Assembly: GCA_019454045.1 (NCBI GenBank)
Contig: SKCR01025328.1
Span: 1 to 64,000 of the forward strand
DNA from: Zanthoxylum bungeanum
Taxonomy: Eukaryota; Streptophyta; Magnoliopsida; Sapindales; Rutaceae
DNA length: 64,000 bases
Reading direction: 5' to 3'
In this document: positions 33,085-46,533 of the stretch, one piece after another
Numbering within the stretch: position 1 is the first letter of the stretch
How the letters are laid out: each line of letters opens with the position of its first letter
The notes under the pieces: generated by a model
Seen by the model: only the letters and a program-made list of their open reading frames with translations
What the model was told of the DNA's origin: nothing
Databases searched by the model: none
Program-made: the position numbers and the translations under genes

Positions 33085-34580
33085 GTGTTTCTTGGACCGG
33101 GAGATACCTTTCCTATTATTATTTCATCGGAGCTGAGTGCACCGCAAAGTAAGAAATTACTTGACATGTTAAGTGAGCATAAATTGGCACTTGGATGGAC
33201 CATAGGAGACATTAAAGGTATCAGCTCCTTGATTTGCTCCCACAAGATTCACCTAGAAGATGGAGCTATTCCTCTTAGAGACCCTCAACGTAGACTTAAC
33301 CCTACTATGAAAGAAGTGGTGAGAAATAAAGTTATAAATTTACTAGATGCGCGTATTATATACCCAATTGCTGATAGTAAATGGGTTAGTCCTACGCAGG
33401 ATGTTCTCAAAAAGTCAGGTGTTACTATTGTGCAAAACGAGGCAGGAGAACTAGTTCCTACTAAGGTAGTCACGGGCTGGAGCATGTGCATAACCTACAG
33501 GAAGTTGAATGCTGCCACTCGAAAAGACCATTTCCCTATCCCTTTTATTGATCATATTCTTGAGCGGGTAGCAGGTCACCCATTATACTGCTTTCTAGAT
33601 GGTTACTCAAGATACTACCAAATTGAGATCTCCTAATAAGATCAAGAAAAAACCACATTCACCTGCCCATTTGGTACTTATGCTTTTCGCCATATATCAT
33701 TTGGTTCATGCAATACCCCCGCCACTTTTCAGAGATGCATGCTGAGCATTTTTAGTGATATGATCGAGAAGTGTATGAAGATGTTTATGGATGCTTACTT
33801 AATCTGGAAGCAGTGTTAAGTCGATGTCAAGAAAAAAAGACTCGTCTTGAATTGGGAAAAGTTTCATTTCATGGTCCTTTCGGGAATTGTTCTAGGTCAT
33901 ATTGTTTCTTCCAAGGGCATTGAAGTCGACAAATCAAAAATCGAGTTATTATCCAAGCTGTCGATACCCAAAACTGTGAAAGATGTTCGATCTTTTCTTG
34001 GGCATGCTGGTTTCTATAGGAGGTTTATACAGAACTTTTCCTTGATATCTAGACCATTGTGTAACCTCATTGTTAAAGACTATTTGTTTGAATGGACACA
34101 AGAATGTGAAGATGCCTTCAAGACGTTAGTCACTAAACTCACCTCTGCCCCAATTATGCAACCACTTGACTGGAATTTACCATTTGAGATTATGTGTGAT
34201 GCTAATGACTACACAGTTAGGGTAGTGTTTGGACAAAGAAGATAAGGGAAACCTTTTGTCGTATATTATGCTAGCAGAACTCTAAACAATGCTTAAATGA
34301 ACTATTCCACAACTGAAAAAGAACTGTTAGTTGTGGTCTTTGCTTTGGACAAATTTCGTGCATACCTGATTGGTTCCCCCATCACTGTTTTTACTGATCA
34401 TACAACCGTTAAGTACCTTCTTTCGAAGATGGATGTTAAAATAAGATTGATTAGGTGAATCCTGTTGTTACAGGAATTCAATCTAAACATCAAAGATAAA
34501 AAATGTGTTGAAAATATGGAGGTAGATCACTTATCTCACTTGGAGTTTAACGACTCTGCTGATGGCCCACCAATTCGTGA
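33085..34580 (+). pseudogene. Athila-like reverse transcriptase and RNase H, broken
   Basis: Recognisable blocks include CSHKIHLEDG, QRRLNPTMKEVV, CITYRKLNAATRKDHFP and FLDGYSRYYQIEI, which holds the first catalytic Asp. A stop follows at 33634-33636, then TFTCPFGTYAF and FMDAYLIW, where the second catalytic Asp of the usual FMDD is Ala. Next come LNWEKFHFMV, RSFLGHAGFYRRFI, and RNase H with MCDANDY, YYASRTLNNA, TEKELLVVVFALDKF and TDHTTVKYL. Stops occur near 33820, 34243, 34296, 34458. A stretch is missing between FMDAYLIW and LNWEKF. It cannot be functional. Confidence 0.92.
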
Positions 34581-34689
34581 TGATTTCCCTGATGAACATC
34601 TTTTTGTGGTCACACGAGCACTATGGTAAGCGCACATTGTCAACTATTTAGTTTCCGATGAGTGTCCATCCATTTGGAATGCACAAGAT

Positions 34690-34976
34690 AAGCGTAAATT
34701 CTTGGTCGAGGTACATAATTTTTATTGGGATGATCCATATTTATTTAAATACTGCCCTGACAAGATATTGCGCCGCTGCATTCCTGAAGATGAATTTTTA
34801 AGCGTACTTACCTTTTGTCATTCCCATGCTTGTGGAGACCATTTCTCAGTAAAGAAAACTGCTACAAAAATCCTACAGTGTGGTTTTTATTGGCCCACTC
34901 TATTTAAGGATACAAATGGGTTCTGTCGTTCCTGTTAAAAGTGTCAAAAATTAGGTACAATATCCTGTCGTCATAT
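34690..34976 (+). pseudogene. Athila-like integrase zinc-binding region, truncated
   Basis: Contains CIPEDEFLSVLTFCHSHACG, the H-x-C...  part of the gypsy integrase H2C2 finger, then KTATKILQCGFYWPTLFKD and CRSCxKCQ. The integrase catalytic core is missing because the copia LTR starts at 34977. Confidence 0.85.
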
Positions 34977-37016
34977 TGTTGGAGTTCTACGGTCCCGAGG
35001 ATCGATTATTAAGCATAAAACACATGTGCGAATACAATGAGGAAGTTGCGGAATACTTACATTGAGCGATTGAGCGATGTAGTGGACACCAAAAATCAAC
35101 TTTCTGCCTCCTCCAAGTCACGGCAGTGAGCTGTTTTCCCTCTCCGAGATTCGACTTTGGTCCTCCATGCAAGCTCCAAGCTTGTGATGAAATGATTCCA
35201 TGCTCACGGGTGGGTTTCCCTATCACCTTCGTAAGACTCCGATGTGTGCTAGCACCCTTGATTTTTGCCACAAAAATCACTCTTTTCTTCCTTGTGTTTC
35301 ACGGTGAAAACAGAAACCAGAAGAAGAAATGGACTGCCCCATGGGCGAGAGAGAGGGAGAGGAAAAAGAGAGAGAGTGTGTTAGTTTTGTTTCTCAAAAT
35401 TGTGTATCTAATACACTTTTAAATTTCTAAAATTGATTTACCATTTTCTTTTTCCAAAAAATCAAATGGCATTAAAGTTTTGCCAACCACCACATCAACT
35501 ATTCACATCACTCAATCAATCAAGTGACAAGTTGTCACATCACTCAAAGTGACTAATGATTTGACGCTTGATGCGACTAGTGATTTGACGCTTGATTTGA
35601 CTTGCGTGCCGCACTCGAATTCGAAATGCGAATGCGCTCGCAAAAAATCCCAGGCTCGGGTTCGCTAATTCCAAATTAACGAATTTTTCGTTGCGACGTA
35701 ATTAAATGATTATGCCTAGCGAAATCAATATTCACATCGCTAACGAATTAATTCTAAATTAACTCGTTTGCCCGAATTAAAATATAATTTCAATTCCGCG
35801 TCGAAATCCAATTTCGTTTAATATATCGAATATATTAATTTAATCGATTAATTCCAAATTAATCGTTATTCTCTCTTTAAATGATATTTTATCCCAGATA
35901 AAATATCTCCGCAATTAATCCCTGATTAATTTTCTCTCTCTCTCTTCTAATTAATCCCAGATTAATTAAAGTGCGAGTCATACGTCATCGGTGAATCTTC
36001 GGGAAGCGACCCATGAGATCCCCGGATATGTTGGCAGTAAATTCGATCGTCGGACTATCCGAACACGTAAGTACCTAGTACTATATTTTTACCGATTTAC
36101 AAGACAAGGTTGGCTTCTAGCAAAGCGCCATGCCTACCCAATTCTCCAGAAACATGCTTACAGGAATAAGCGATCTATATCAGGTGTAGTATACGTAGTA
36201 TTGCGTATTTCGATCCAGTATCGGATGTCACGTACTAGGCCTGGGGCTGGAATTGTGTCTGCCCCGTACGAAGCACATGTCGGATGTCTGGTAACTAGTC
36301 TCTATAATCGGATAAACATGACCTTGTTATTTTATCCCGATGACTGCAGTACAGAAGAGAACCAGTACCGTATCCTACGTGACCATCATCTCCAGATGAC
36401 TGGAGTGATACTTCTGTCTTGACATCACACCCAACACACTACAATTCTCAATATACCCAGCAGAGGCGTACATAAAACTTGTTAAAGCCCTGGACGACCA
36501 AAAAAAAATTATATTGATTGTCGCAAGTATTAGCGGTGCAAGTCTCAGGTTAAGACCAAATACACCTACCCTGATTTCGGACTTCCATAGACACATAGTC
36601 ATACTACCAATGGAATTCCGAGGGGGTCTATCCAGAGAGAAGCTGTTTCTCGTACCATCGGTAAAACACAACCTCCTATTACACTTGCATGAGTATCATA
36701 TACCCAAATATATGAGAACTATGTCGTTGTGCCCTCACAACGCGCACAAGTGTAATACTAGTCTTTTACGCATTATCGATGTCCAATCTCGATAATACTC
36801 TGACTAGGGATATTTAATGATTATACCTTCGTGGATTGATACTGTCTCATATCATCTCAATCCAGGCACTAATCATAAGGACCTCCTATCATTTATACAT
36901 CTTGGTGATCTAATCACAAATGATAAGAGAGCAATCTCATTTGTCACATAGTTAATTTGTACAACAACACCATGATCTGTACAAATAGTGACGCTATGGG
37001 TCATAATTGTCCAACA
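34977..37016 (-). mobile_element. 3' LTR of copia element A (2040 bp)
   Basis: Plus-strand ends TGTTGGAGTTCTACGG and TAATTGTCCAACA (inverted TGTTGG/CCAACA). The middle has repeated GATTAATTCCAAATTAA and CCCAGATTAATT phrases (35680-35970). Reading frames here are not genes. Confidence 0.88.
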
Positions 37017-37030
37017 ATCACCCACTTGTA
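37017..37030 (-). other. Polypurine tract of copia element A
   Basis: On the minus strand TACAAGTGGGTGAT directly before the LTR start TGTTGGAC. Element C has CAAGTGGGAGAT in the same place. Confidence 0.85.
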
Positions 37031-40000
37031 TAGCCAGTCACTCGAGTGTCTACTACCCGAACTATGTACGGTTCGCTCAAATTGCTGAGGAAATGCTTTC
37101 GTCAGCGTATTTGCATGATTATCGTCTGATGCGATTTATACGATCATCACATCGCCACGATGTATGATTCGAACGAATTAGATGAATAGTCGAAGTATAT
37201 ATCTGGATCGTTGATGAGACCATTAATTCTTTAGCCTGTGCTGAAGCCTAGCTCAACTGCTAACAGAACTATATCTAATCTAATTAGATTATTATCGACC
37301 CAAATGGCTTCTATTGCTGCCTCAGCTGCAGCAATAACCCGCATTTGTTGTTTATTCGGTAACGGTATCTTACTTTGAAGATTTCCAGCTCACTGTTCCG
37401 TTTATTCAAACTGTATAGTACCGTTTGCGACTTGTAGTCGTATTATCGGTTAGGAAACTTGCAGTAGTGATCCCCATCACTTCAAGTTCTCCATCTCCAT
37501 AGTATAAGACATCATCATTAGTTCTCTAAGATACTCAAGGATGTTCTTAACATCAATCCAATGACTATCACTTGGATTGGCCTGATTGTGAATCCATATG
37601 CTCAAAGCGTATGAGACACCAAGTCGCGTACATTTTTCAATGTACGAGTTCTCGGAGAGTGATAACAACTTTAAATCTAACCCAGTAGATCTTTATTCCT
37701 AGAATAAATGTTATTTCTCCCAAGAATTCTACGGAGAATTTTCACGAAGCCAAGCTTTCACCGATTGTATTTATGGGAATATCATTTCCAAGAAATGACA
37801 TGTCATTATTATATAGGACATTTACTGTCAGTGTGCTCCCACTAACCTCATTGTATACACAAGAATCATTTCGTTTTGAATTAAATCATAAACTATTATG
37901 ATTACATCAAAGCGATAGTTCCAAGAACTCAATGCTTGCTTCAATCCAAACATGGATCGAATAACCTGCAAACCTTGTTTGCTGGTTTTGGTACGAAAAA
38001 ACCGACAGGATATTGCAAATCTCCTCTGAAATGTTTCTTTTTCAGGAAAGCGATTTTCCCGTTCAGCCGACATATTTCATAAATGAAACATGCAGCATCA
38101 GCAAACATTTTCCAAATGGATTTACCGTGGCAACAGGTAAAATGTTTCGTCGTAATCAACACAATGTTGATAACGATACCTTTTCGCTAAAAGCCTAGCT
38201 TTATACGTTGGTATGTTGCCATCCATGTATGTCTTACTTGAAGACTCATATAGTACCAATAGGCACAATGCCTTGCGGTACATCAACTAGTATCCAAACA
38301 TAGTTGGTATACATGGAATCCATTTTGGTTTCATGGCACTTTGCCATAATATGGAGTCGATACCTTGTATCACTTCCTTATACGTAGTCAGTTGGTATTC
38401 CTCAATAAGATAGACATCTTTATGAGGTGAGATCAGAAACCCATACCCCAGGTTGTTTTCTGACTCTCTCCGACTTACACAGTTCTTTTGTATTCAAAGA
38501 TTACTGGTATAGTTTCATCCTTGATGAACAATTTATGTTCCATTAGGAATCGGTGTCTGGAACAGTATTACTCCGATTTTCATCGAGTTTTACTTTCCTC
38601 CCACTTTCCACTGCATATAGGTATTCCTTTTAGGAAAACCGCATGGTGAGAAACAATTAAATTGTTCTCTTGTGAGATGTATAAATACTATACTTTGGTA
38701 TCCTTAGGATTACCTACAATTGGAACTTATCCAATTTGGGTTCTAGTTTGGTATCATCCAAACATATGCCTAGCATTCCCAAATTATCAGGAATGAGAAA
38801 CCCGGTTTCTTTCCTGTTCATATCTAATATGAAGTCTGTCAAACATATTTTTATGGAACCTTATTCAAAATAAGTTTTGCACTGTTAATGCGTATCCGTT
38901 GAAGGAAATGGTAGCTCAGAGCGACTCATGATTAAGCTTATCTTGTCCAAAAAAAATCGGTTACTCAGTTCGGACACACCGTCAAAATGACGTGTTCCGG
39001 GAGGAGTCCTCTTTGAAAGAATACTATACTCTTTCAAGTATTGAGAAACTTATTGCTTAAGTATTTTCATCGTGGTCTTACCGTGATGATTTAATACTTT
39101 ACCCGATCTGTTTGTCTATTTCGTGTCGAAACTCTAAAAGTTTCCGATTTGTGTTTCAAAAGAAACACATAACCATAACGCGAAATATTCATATCCACCT
39201 CTAGCCTAGCTAGACATGGGCGCACTTGCTTCACTATGAACTAGGGCTAATAGATCGGTGGCACTTACACTTTTACCAAGTAAATAGTGTTTTAGGCACT
39301 TTGCCTAATAAATTAGATTCGTAGACATTATTTGAATAGAATCAAATTTGTCCTAGTATCCATTCTTCAAAAGTGTGGATATACGAGTCTTGTTTAATTG
39401 TGTCCCAGACAACAATGCCACAATTAAGTTTCATCTGATCAAATCAGTTTGAGTTATTTGTTTATCATGTTATATGTTTGAGATTTATTTATATTCAAAA
39501 TATAAATACTGTTATTCACATCTAATGTGTTTATCTCAATATCATCTTTATATAATAAAAAACTTTAGTGTTCTAGGATATAAAGGTATACCCACAACGA
39601 GTTAAACCCTGATATAGAGATAATGTTTCTAGTCAAACTAGTTACATTTTAACAGTTTCCTAATTTAAGTACACACCGTAAATGTAGTTCCTAAACTTAG
39701 GTATCTACGATTAAAACAGCGACTGTTGTCCCGTTTCCGACTCGTAGGTAAATCTCAACTGAAATCAGTATCTTGCTCATAGCAGATTCTGCACACCAGT
39801 ACATATTTATGTACCATACTAAGTATCTAAAATCCAATTCTAATACTAGTAGTGAACATGTTTATGACAAACATATTTGAAGTCAGAGCCTTGCTCGTTC
39901 TTCAATTCCTTCATGTCTGCTTTGTCCAAAAGGCAGTCACGCTTCCGCGATCCCGTTTGCTACATTTAGGCAAACATTTTGGGACATGTCCTTTATCTTC

Positions 40001-40100
40001 CCAGAAGATTCTAATGATTTTGCCTTTGCCCTTTTCGGTACCTCAGAAGCCTTTGGCCAAGCCTTGGCATTCTAGAATATCAAAATAAGATGCGCCTTGA
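37031..40100 (-). pseudogene. Copia element A pol (RNase H, RT, integrase, protease) and gag end, heavily decayed
   Basis: From right to left (minus strand): a lysine-rich zinc-knuckle-like end of gag near 39900-40080; protease/pre-integrase region unreadable; integrase near 39150-39200, where a 22-bp deletion relative to 63445-63470 removes the part encoding FTDVAS with the first catalytic Asp; reverse transcriptase at 37830-38160 with SMFGLKQALSSWNYRFD; and the region before RNase H at 37477-37668 with GVSYALSIW and SHWIDVKNILEYLR. No frame exceeds 85 codons. Confidence 0.75.
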
Positions 40101-42809
40101 GCTACTTGCCTATTGCAAATTTTGACTTTGTCTCCTTGAGAATAGTCATTAACTCTCCAAGAGTTTACTATTGCAATTTAGTACTTCTAAGATCTAATTG
40201 TAGATTTATGAAGATCCTTCAATTTCATTATCATACTTTAAGGATCTAATCCTTAGTTCTGATTAAGAAATTAAGGAGTCTAATCGGCAAGCTTAATGGA
40301 TTAAGTACTAAAGTTATCATCACATGAATCTTCCAAAGATCATGCTCTACTATTTGCTTAACTCCGGGCTTAGGCCCAAGATGTTATTTTATCAAATAAA
40401 TTAACTTCGTAGTTTACTAGGACCATCCTGAAATTTTATTCCAAAATTTGAAAATTAAACCATTTAAATACATTTTCCCTAGGATTATGTTTTAAATGCT
40501 AATCTTTCAATTTTATCTTGATTCTAATAGTCCAACTATTTAATTAATGATTTTCGGTACTAATTATTATAATGATTACTATAGTCCAACTATTTAATCA
40601 ACCATAATTAATTAAATCAAATATATTGATTACTATAATCCAATTATATAATCAACTATAAATAAATTAGTTTGAATACAGTCCACCTGTTTTATTAAAA
40701 AAACAATGTTTGATTGATTGAGCGCGTATGGCAAGTAATTAAACGAATATTGAAAATTTAATTCTTGCCTCCCACTATCTTTCGGCGAGCCTCTAACCCT
40801 CTGTTGAGTACTCGAGAAACCGTGTTTCCTAGTGGGCTAGGATCCCGTTAAATATCACACAATCTTGACTTTGGCCAACAAATTGTATGATAATTAACTA
40901 GGTAGATCTCTAAGATCAATTGGATCCCTTCCAATTCCTAGATCCAGTAGGGGGACATCCAAGTCCGAAACATATATACAATATATATGCCAATATATCC
41001 AATATATTGCATAATATTTTTCCTCTGAATCAACTAAGCCTTGGCTTTGGCACAACAAACTTAGTGATCCCAGTTAAGCGGAACCCATTGACCATGGAAA
41101 GCTTCGTAATGAATGTCGATGGACAAGAAGTGGTCTTGACTTTGGCCAACAAACCACAACTTGGACAAGACACCGATATGGAACAAAGCCTTCATGATTC
41201 AAACACATCCTCGACGGAAAAAGGCCTTGACTTTGGCCAACAAACCAATGCCAGTCTCAGATCTTGAGTAAGAATCACTCAATGGAAGGAAAAACGCTTA
41301 ATATTTTGCGAGGGTTTTTCGCGTGGAAATTGGCAACCAATTTATTATCTTTGTTAAGGTCTCATCATCATACACCCTTAAACATGCATTCTAAATACAT
41401 AATAAAGCGCGTATAATAAAATAATAATGATATGCGGATGGATACTTAACACATTGATCCTAGATCAAATCTCTCTCTTTCTCTCTCCCGCTAGCACAAG
41501 TATTACTTCTACCCGTTACACTACACTTCTAAAGAAACCTCATTTACATTGAGGGGAATAGGTGAGAAGATAATACAAAGAGTAAGGAGGTAATAAGGCT
41601 GGACACGCAGGTCCAATTAATAAATTCCAAATTTATTACAATAATTTCTAAAATTGCCCCACCCATCTAATATCCATCCGATATACATTACTCATGCATC
41701 GCAACCATGTATTCACACAAGCATGTTATCAATCAATCTAATCCAATTAATTAATCTGATAATTAATGACCATCCAATGTTCAAACAACGATTTGATTTT
41801 GCGCGAGTCAAACTCGTTTTACGAATAAGTACTCAAAGTACGAATTCTCGAATTAAATTAAACTACATAATTAAATCCAATTCAATTTGTATTTAATACT
41901 AATTCACTATTTAATTCCAAATTAAATATCACACTTTATTAATAAACCTTTACGACTTAAATTCCAAATTTAATCGTTACGGGTCTCAAAGCCCGATTAA
42001 CGTCCAACGTTAATTTAATTAAAGTCCAATGGGCTTTTAATTAATTTCTTTAAGGTGTGGACTTTTGGTCAATTTGGGTCAAACCCAATAACCAAAGCCC
42101 AATCAAGGAGTAACCCCATAAGCCTAGAAATCTATTTAGGCCTATTAGGCCCAATTAAATAATTAAAGGTCCATTAGTCGCATTTGGGCTTTATGGAAAC
42201 GCTTTTGGGCCCAATTGGATCCAACCAATTTAGCCTAAACCTAACTTGGTAAAACCAAGCCCAATAAGCCCATTTACAACATTACAAGCCCAAATCCAAT
42301 TTAAGCCCAATTTAAATAAATTACAAAAATCCAATTTCATAATCTAATTAAAAAAAGTGTATAGCATAATTAATTACATAAATCAGCATTTCCAAATCAT
42401 CAATTTACACAACTAATCATGCTCTTTAACATCAAATAGTGTCTAACACAATTTAACAAAAATCAAACCCAATAATGCTTATCAAAGTCTCGGCTTTGGA
42501 GGGGATTTTATGTCCAAATCAAATTCAATCCAATTAAATCCAATTCAACATTAAATCAATGTTCCCAACATGATTCCAACTCATCCAATGAATCAAAAAT
42601 AAAAAAATCCAAGACATTAGGGCATAGTAAACTCTCGGCCAAGCTAAGATATTTGGGGAAATTTGTTCCAAATAATTTTTCTTGAAATTGATCCAATCAA
42701 TCTTCAATTAAAACACATTTAAGCATACTAAATCATCCAATTTCATTAAATCATGCTCAAATGCAATTTACCCAATTTTAAGCCCTAAATCAAATTTCAT
42801 GCTTTTACT
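40101..42809 (-). other. Copia element A gag remnant and long leader
   Basis: By position this is gag and untranslated leader. Gag is too decayed to recognise. The phrase CTTGACTTTGGCCAACAAA occurs three times (about 40863, 41136, 41225) and a fourth weaker form near 41038. The part 41980-42300 is rich in GCCCAAT-type phrases. Any gene here would have to be a pseudogene. Confidence 0.45.
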
Positions 42810-42823
42810 CCGCTCTGATACCA
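42810..42823 (-). other. Primer-binding site of copia element A
   Basis: Minus strand TGGTATCAGAGCGG, one base from the LTR. Complementary to initiator tRNA-Met. Confidence 0.9.
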
Positions 42824-42824
42824 T

Positions 42825-44490
42825 TGTTGGAGTTCTACAGTCCCGAGGATCGATTATAAAGCATAAAACACATGTACGATTACAACGAGGATTTTGCGGA
42901 ATACTTACATCGAGAGGTTGAATGATGCAGTGGACAACAAAAATCAACTTTCTGCCTCCTCCAAGTCACATCAGTGAGCTGTTTTCCCTCTCCAAGATTC
43001 GGCTTTGGTCCTCCATGCAAGCTCCAAGCTTGTGATGAAATGATTCCATGCTCACGGGTGGGTTTCCCTATCACCTTCGCAAGACTCCGATGTGTGCTAG
43101 CACCCTTGATTTTTGCCACATAAATCACTCTTTTCTTCCTTGTGTTTCACGGTGATAACAGAAACCAGAAGAAGAAATGGATTGTCCCATGGGCGAGAGA
43201 GATGGAGAGAAAAAAGAGAGAGAGTGTGTTAGTTTTGTTTCTCAAAATTATGTATCTAATACACTTTTCAATTTCTAAAATTGATTTACCATTTTCTTTT
43301 TCCAAAAAATCAAATGGCATTAAATTTTTGCCAACCACCACATCAACTATTCACATCACTCAATCAATCAAGTGACAAGTTGTCACATCACTCAAAGTGA
43401 CTAATGATTTGACGCTTGATGCGACTAGCGATTTGACGCTTGATTTGACTTGCGTGCCGCACTTGAATTCGAAATGCGAATGCGCTCGCAAATAATCCTG
43501 GGCTCGGGTTCGCTAATTCCAAATTAGCGAATTTTCCATTGCGACGTAATTAAATGATTATGCCTAGCGAAATCACTATTCACATCGCTAACGAATTAAT
43601 TCTAAATTAACTCGTTTGCCCGAATTAAAATCTAATTTCAATTCCACGTCGAAATCCAATTTCGTTTAATATATCAAATATATATTTAATTTAATTGATT
43701 AATTCCAAATTAATTGTTTTTATCTCTTTAAATGATATTTTATCCCAAATAAAATATCTCTATTATTAATCCCAGATTAATTTTCTCTCTCTCTTCTAAT
43801 TAATCCCAGATTAATTAAAGTGCGAGTCATACGTCATCGGTGAATCTTCGGGAAGCGACCCATGAGATCCCCAGATATGTTGGCAGTAAATTCGGTCGTC
43901 GGACTATCCGAACACGTAAGTACCTAGTACTACATTTTTACCGATTTACAAGACAAGGTTGGCTTCTAACAAAGCGCCATGCCTACCCAATTCTCTAGAA
44001 ACATGCTTACAGGAATAAGCGATCTATATCAGGCGTAGTATACGTAGTATTGCGTATTTCGATCCAATATCGGATGTCACGTGCTAGGCCTGGGGCTGGA
44101 ATTGTCTCTGCCCCGTATGAAGCACATGTCAGATGTCTGGTAACTAGTCTCTATAATCGGATAAACATGACCTTGTCATTTTATCCCAATGACTGCAGTA
44201 CATAAGAGAACCAGTACCATATCCTACGTGACCATCATCTCCATATGACTGGAGTGATACTTCTGTCTTGACATCACACCCAACACACTACGATTCTCAA
44301 TATACCCAGCAGAGGCGTACACAGAACCTGTTAAAGCCCTAGGCGACCAAAACCAAAGTATATTGATTGTCGTAAGTATTATCGGTGCAAGTCTCAGGTT
44401 AAGACCAAATACACCTACCCTGATTTCGGACTTCCATAGACACATATTCATACTACCAATGGATTTCCGAGGGGGTCTATCCAGAGCGAA
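42825..44490 (-). mobile_element. 5' LTR of copia element A, distal part missing
   Basis: Collinear with 34977-36640; similarity stops at CTATCCAGAGCGAAG, where the LTR of element C begins. The missing part equals about 370 bp at the end of the other LTR. Confidence 0.85.
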
Positions 44491-44491
44491 G

Positions 44492-46533
44492 TGTTGGTGT
44501 TTGCTAAGGTCCCAAGATCATTAAACAAGCATGAAACACATGTGAATACATACGAGGAGTTATGGAATACTCACATCGATCGGTTGAGCGACGCGCGAGG
44601 TAATAAAAATCAAATTTCTGCCTGCATGGACTGCTCGGCAGTGAGTTGCAGTGGCTTCTCCAAATTCGACCATTGTTGCTCCTTGAACAAGCTCCAAGCT
44701 TCGTCAAACGATTCCAAGCTCATGGGTGGACTTCCCTATCACATTCGCATGACTTCGTAGTGTGCTAGCACTCCCGATTTTTCCATAAAATCGCGACTCT
44801 TATGCTTCCCATTGCTCTCGGTTTTGAGCCAAAACCAGTGAACAAAACAGCCCCAATGGCGTGTGAAGAGAGAATAGAAGAAGTGAGAGAGAGATGATCA
44901 GAGAAAGAGAGAGTTGTGTGTGTTTATTTCAAATTTGTGTATCTAATACCCAAATGTGAATTTCAAATTCATTTACAATGAATTTGGTTTTCAAAAAGTC
45001 AAGCATTTAATGCTCCAACCACACACATCACTTCCCATCAATCAATCAAGTTGTCAAGTCACATCACTCAAAGTGACAAGTGATTTGACGCTTGATGTGA
45101 CTGACGATTTGACGCTTGATATGACTTGCGTGCCGTACTCGAATTCGAAATACGAATGCGCTCAAAAACAATCTCGGGCTCGGGTACGCTAATTCAAAAT
45201 GAATTTTCCATTGCGACGCAATTAAATGATTACGCCTAGCGAAGTCACTATTCACGTCGCTAACTATTTAATTCTAAATTAATTCGTTCGCCCGAATTAA
45301 AATCTAATTTCAATTCCGCATCGGAATCCTATTTCATTTGATATATCGAATATATAAATTTATCGATTAATTCCAAATTAATCGTTATCTCTCTTTAATT
45401 GATATTTTATCCCAGATAAATATCTCCGCAATTAATCCCAGATTAATTCTCTCTCTCTTCTAATTAATCCCAGATTAATTTAGAGTGTGAGTCATACATC
45501 ATCGGTGAATCTTCGGGAAGCGACCCATGAGATCCCCGGATATGTTGGTAGTAAATTCGGTCGTCGGACTATCCGAACACGTAAGTACCTCGTACTACGT
45601 TTATACCGATTTACAAGACAAGGTTGGCTTCTAGCAAAGCGCCATGGCTACCCAATTCTCCAGAAATATCCTTACAGGAATAAAGGATCTATAACAGGCG
45701 TAGTATACGTACTATTGCGTATATCGATCCAGTATCGGATGATCACATGCTAGGCCTGGGGATGGAATTGTGTCTGCCCCGTACGAAGCACATGTCGGAT
45801 GTCTGGTAACTAGTCTCTATAATCGGATAAACATGACCTTGTCATTTTATCCCGATGACTGCAGTACTTAAGAGTACTAGTACCGTATCCTATGTGACCA
45901 TCATCTCCATATGACTGAAGTGACACTTTCGTCTTGACATCACACCCAACACACTGCGATTCTCAATATATCTAGCATAGGCGTACACAGAACCTGTTAA
46001 AGCCCTGGACGACCGCAACCAAAGTATATTGATTGTCGTAAGTATTAGCGGTGGAAGTCTCAGGTTAAGACCAAATACACCTACCCTGATTTTGGACTTC
46101 CATAGACACATAGTCATACTACCAATGGAATTTCGAGGGGGTCTATCCAGAGCGAAGCTATTTCCCGTACCATCGGTAAAACATGACCTCCTATTACACT
46201 TGCATGAGTATCCTATACCCAAATATATGAGAACTATGCCGTTGTGCCCTCACAACGCGCACAAGTGTAATACTAGTCTTTTACGCATTTATCGATGTCC
46301 AATCTCGACAATGCTCTGACTAGGGATATTTAATGATTAATCCTTCGTGGACTGATACTGTCTCATATCATTCTCAATCCAAGAACTAATCATAGGGACC
46401 TCCTATCATTTATACATCTAGGTGATCTAATCACAAATGATAAGAGTGCAATCTCCTTTGTCACATAGTTAATTTGTTCAACAACACCATGATCTGTACA
46501 AATAGTGATGCTATGGGTCATAATTGTCCAACA
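44492..46533 (-). mobile_element. 3' LTR of copia element C (2042 bp)
   Basis: Plus-strand ends TGTTGGTGTTTGC and TAATTGTCCAACA. Related to the element A LTR throughout but more diverged in the first 500 bp. Followed on the right by a polypurine tract (minus strand GGCCAAGTGGGAGAT, 46534-46548), so this is a 3' LTR of a minus-strand element. Confidence 0.85.

Larger units (their letters stand above)
32021..34976 (+). mobile_element. Athila-like Ty3/gypsy pol remnant
   Basis: Plus-strand fragment running from the end of gag/protease to the start of integrase, with both ends cut off by other insertions (element 1 on the left, a copia LTR on the right). Domain order protease, reverse transcriptase, RNase H, integrase is the gypsy order. 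The DLGATVNLMPYSIY protease form and the LNPTMKEVV / VRSFLGHAGFYRRFI phrases are characteristic of the Athila lineage. Confidence 0.9.
34977..44490 (-). mobile_element. Copia element A (minus strand), decayed
   Basis: On the minus strand the parts are: 5' LTR (44490-42825, its promoter-distal start missing), primer-binding site, leader and gag, pol, polypurine tract and 3' LTR (37016-34977). The element is inserted in Athila integrase. The bases left of it (CATAT, 34972-34976) would be the target duplication, but the other side is lost where element C begins at 44492. The two LTRs are very similar, differing by scattered substitutions and short indels. Confidence 0.8.

Noticed and set aside
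41654..41896. Plus-strand frames in copia A leader (also 40920-41267)
   Set aside because: They lie antisense to the element in AT-rich leader sequence and show no domain.
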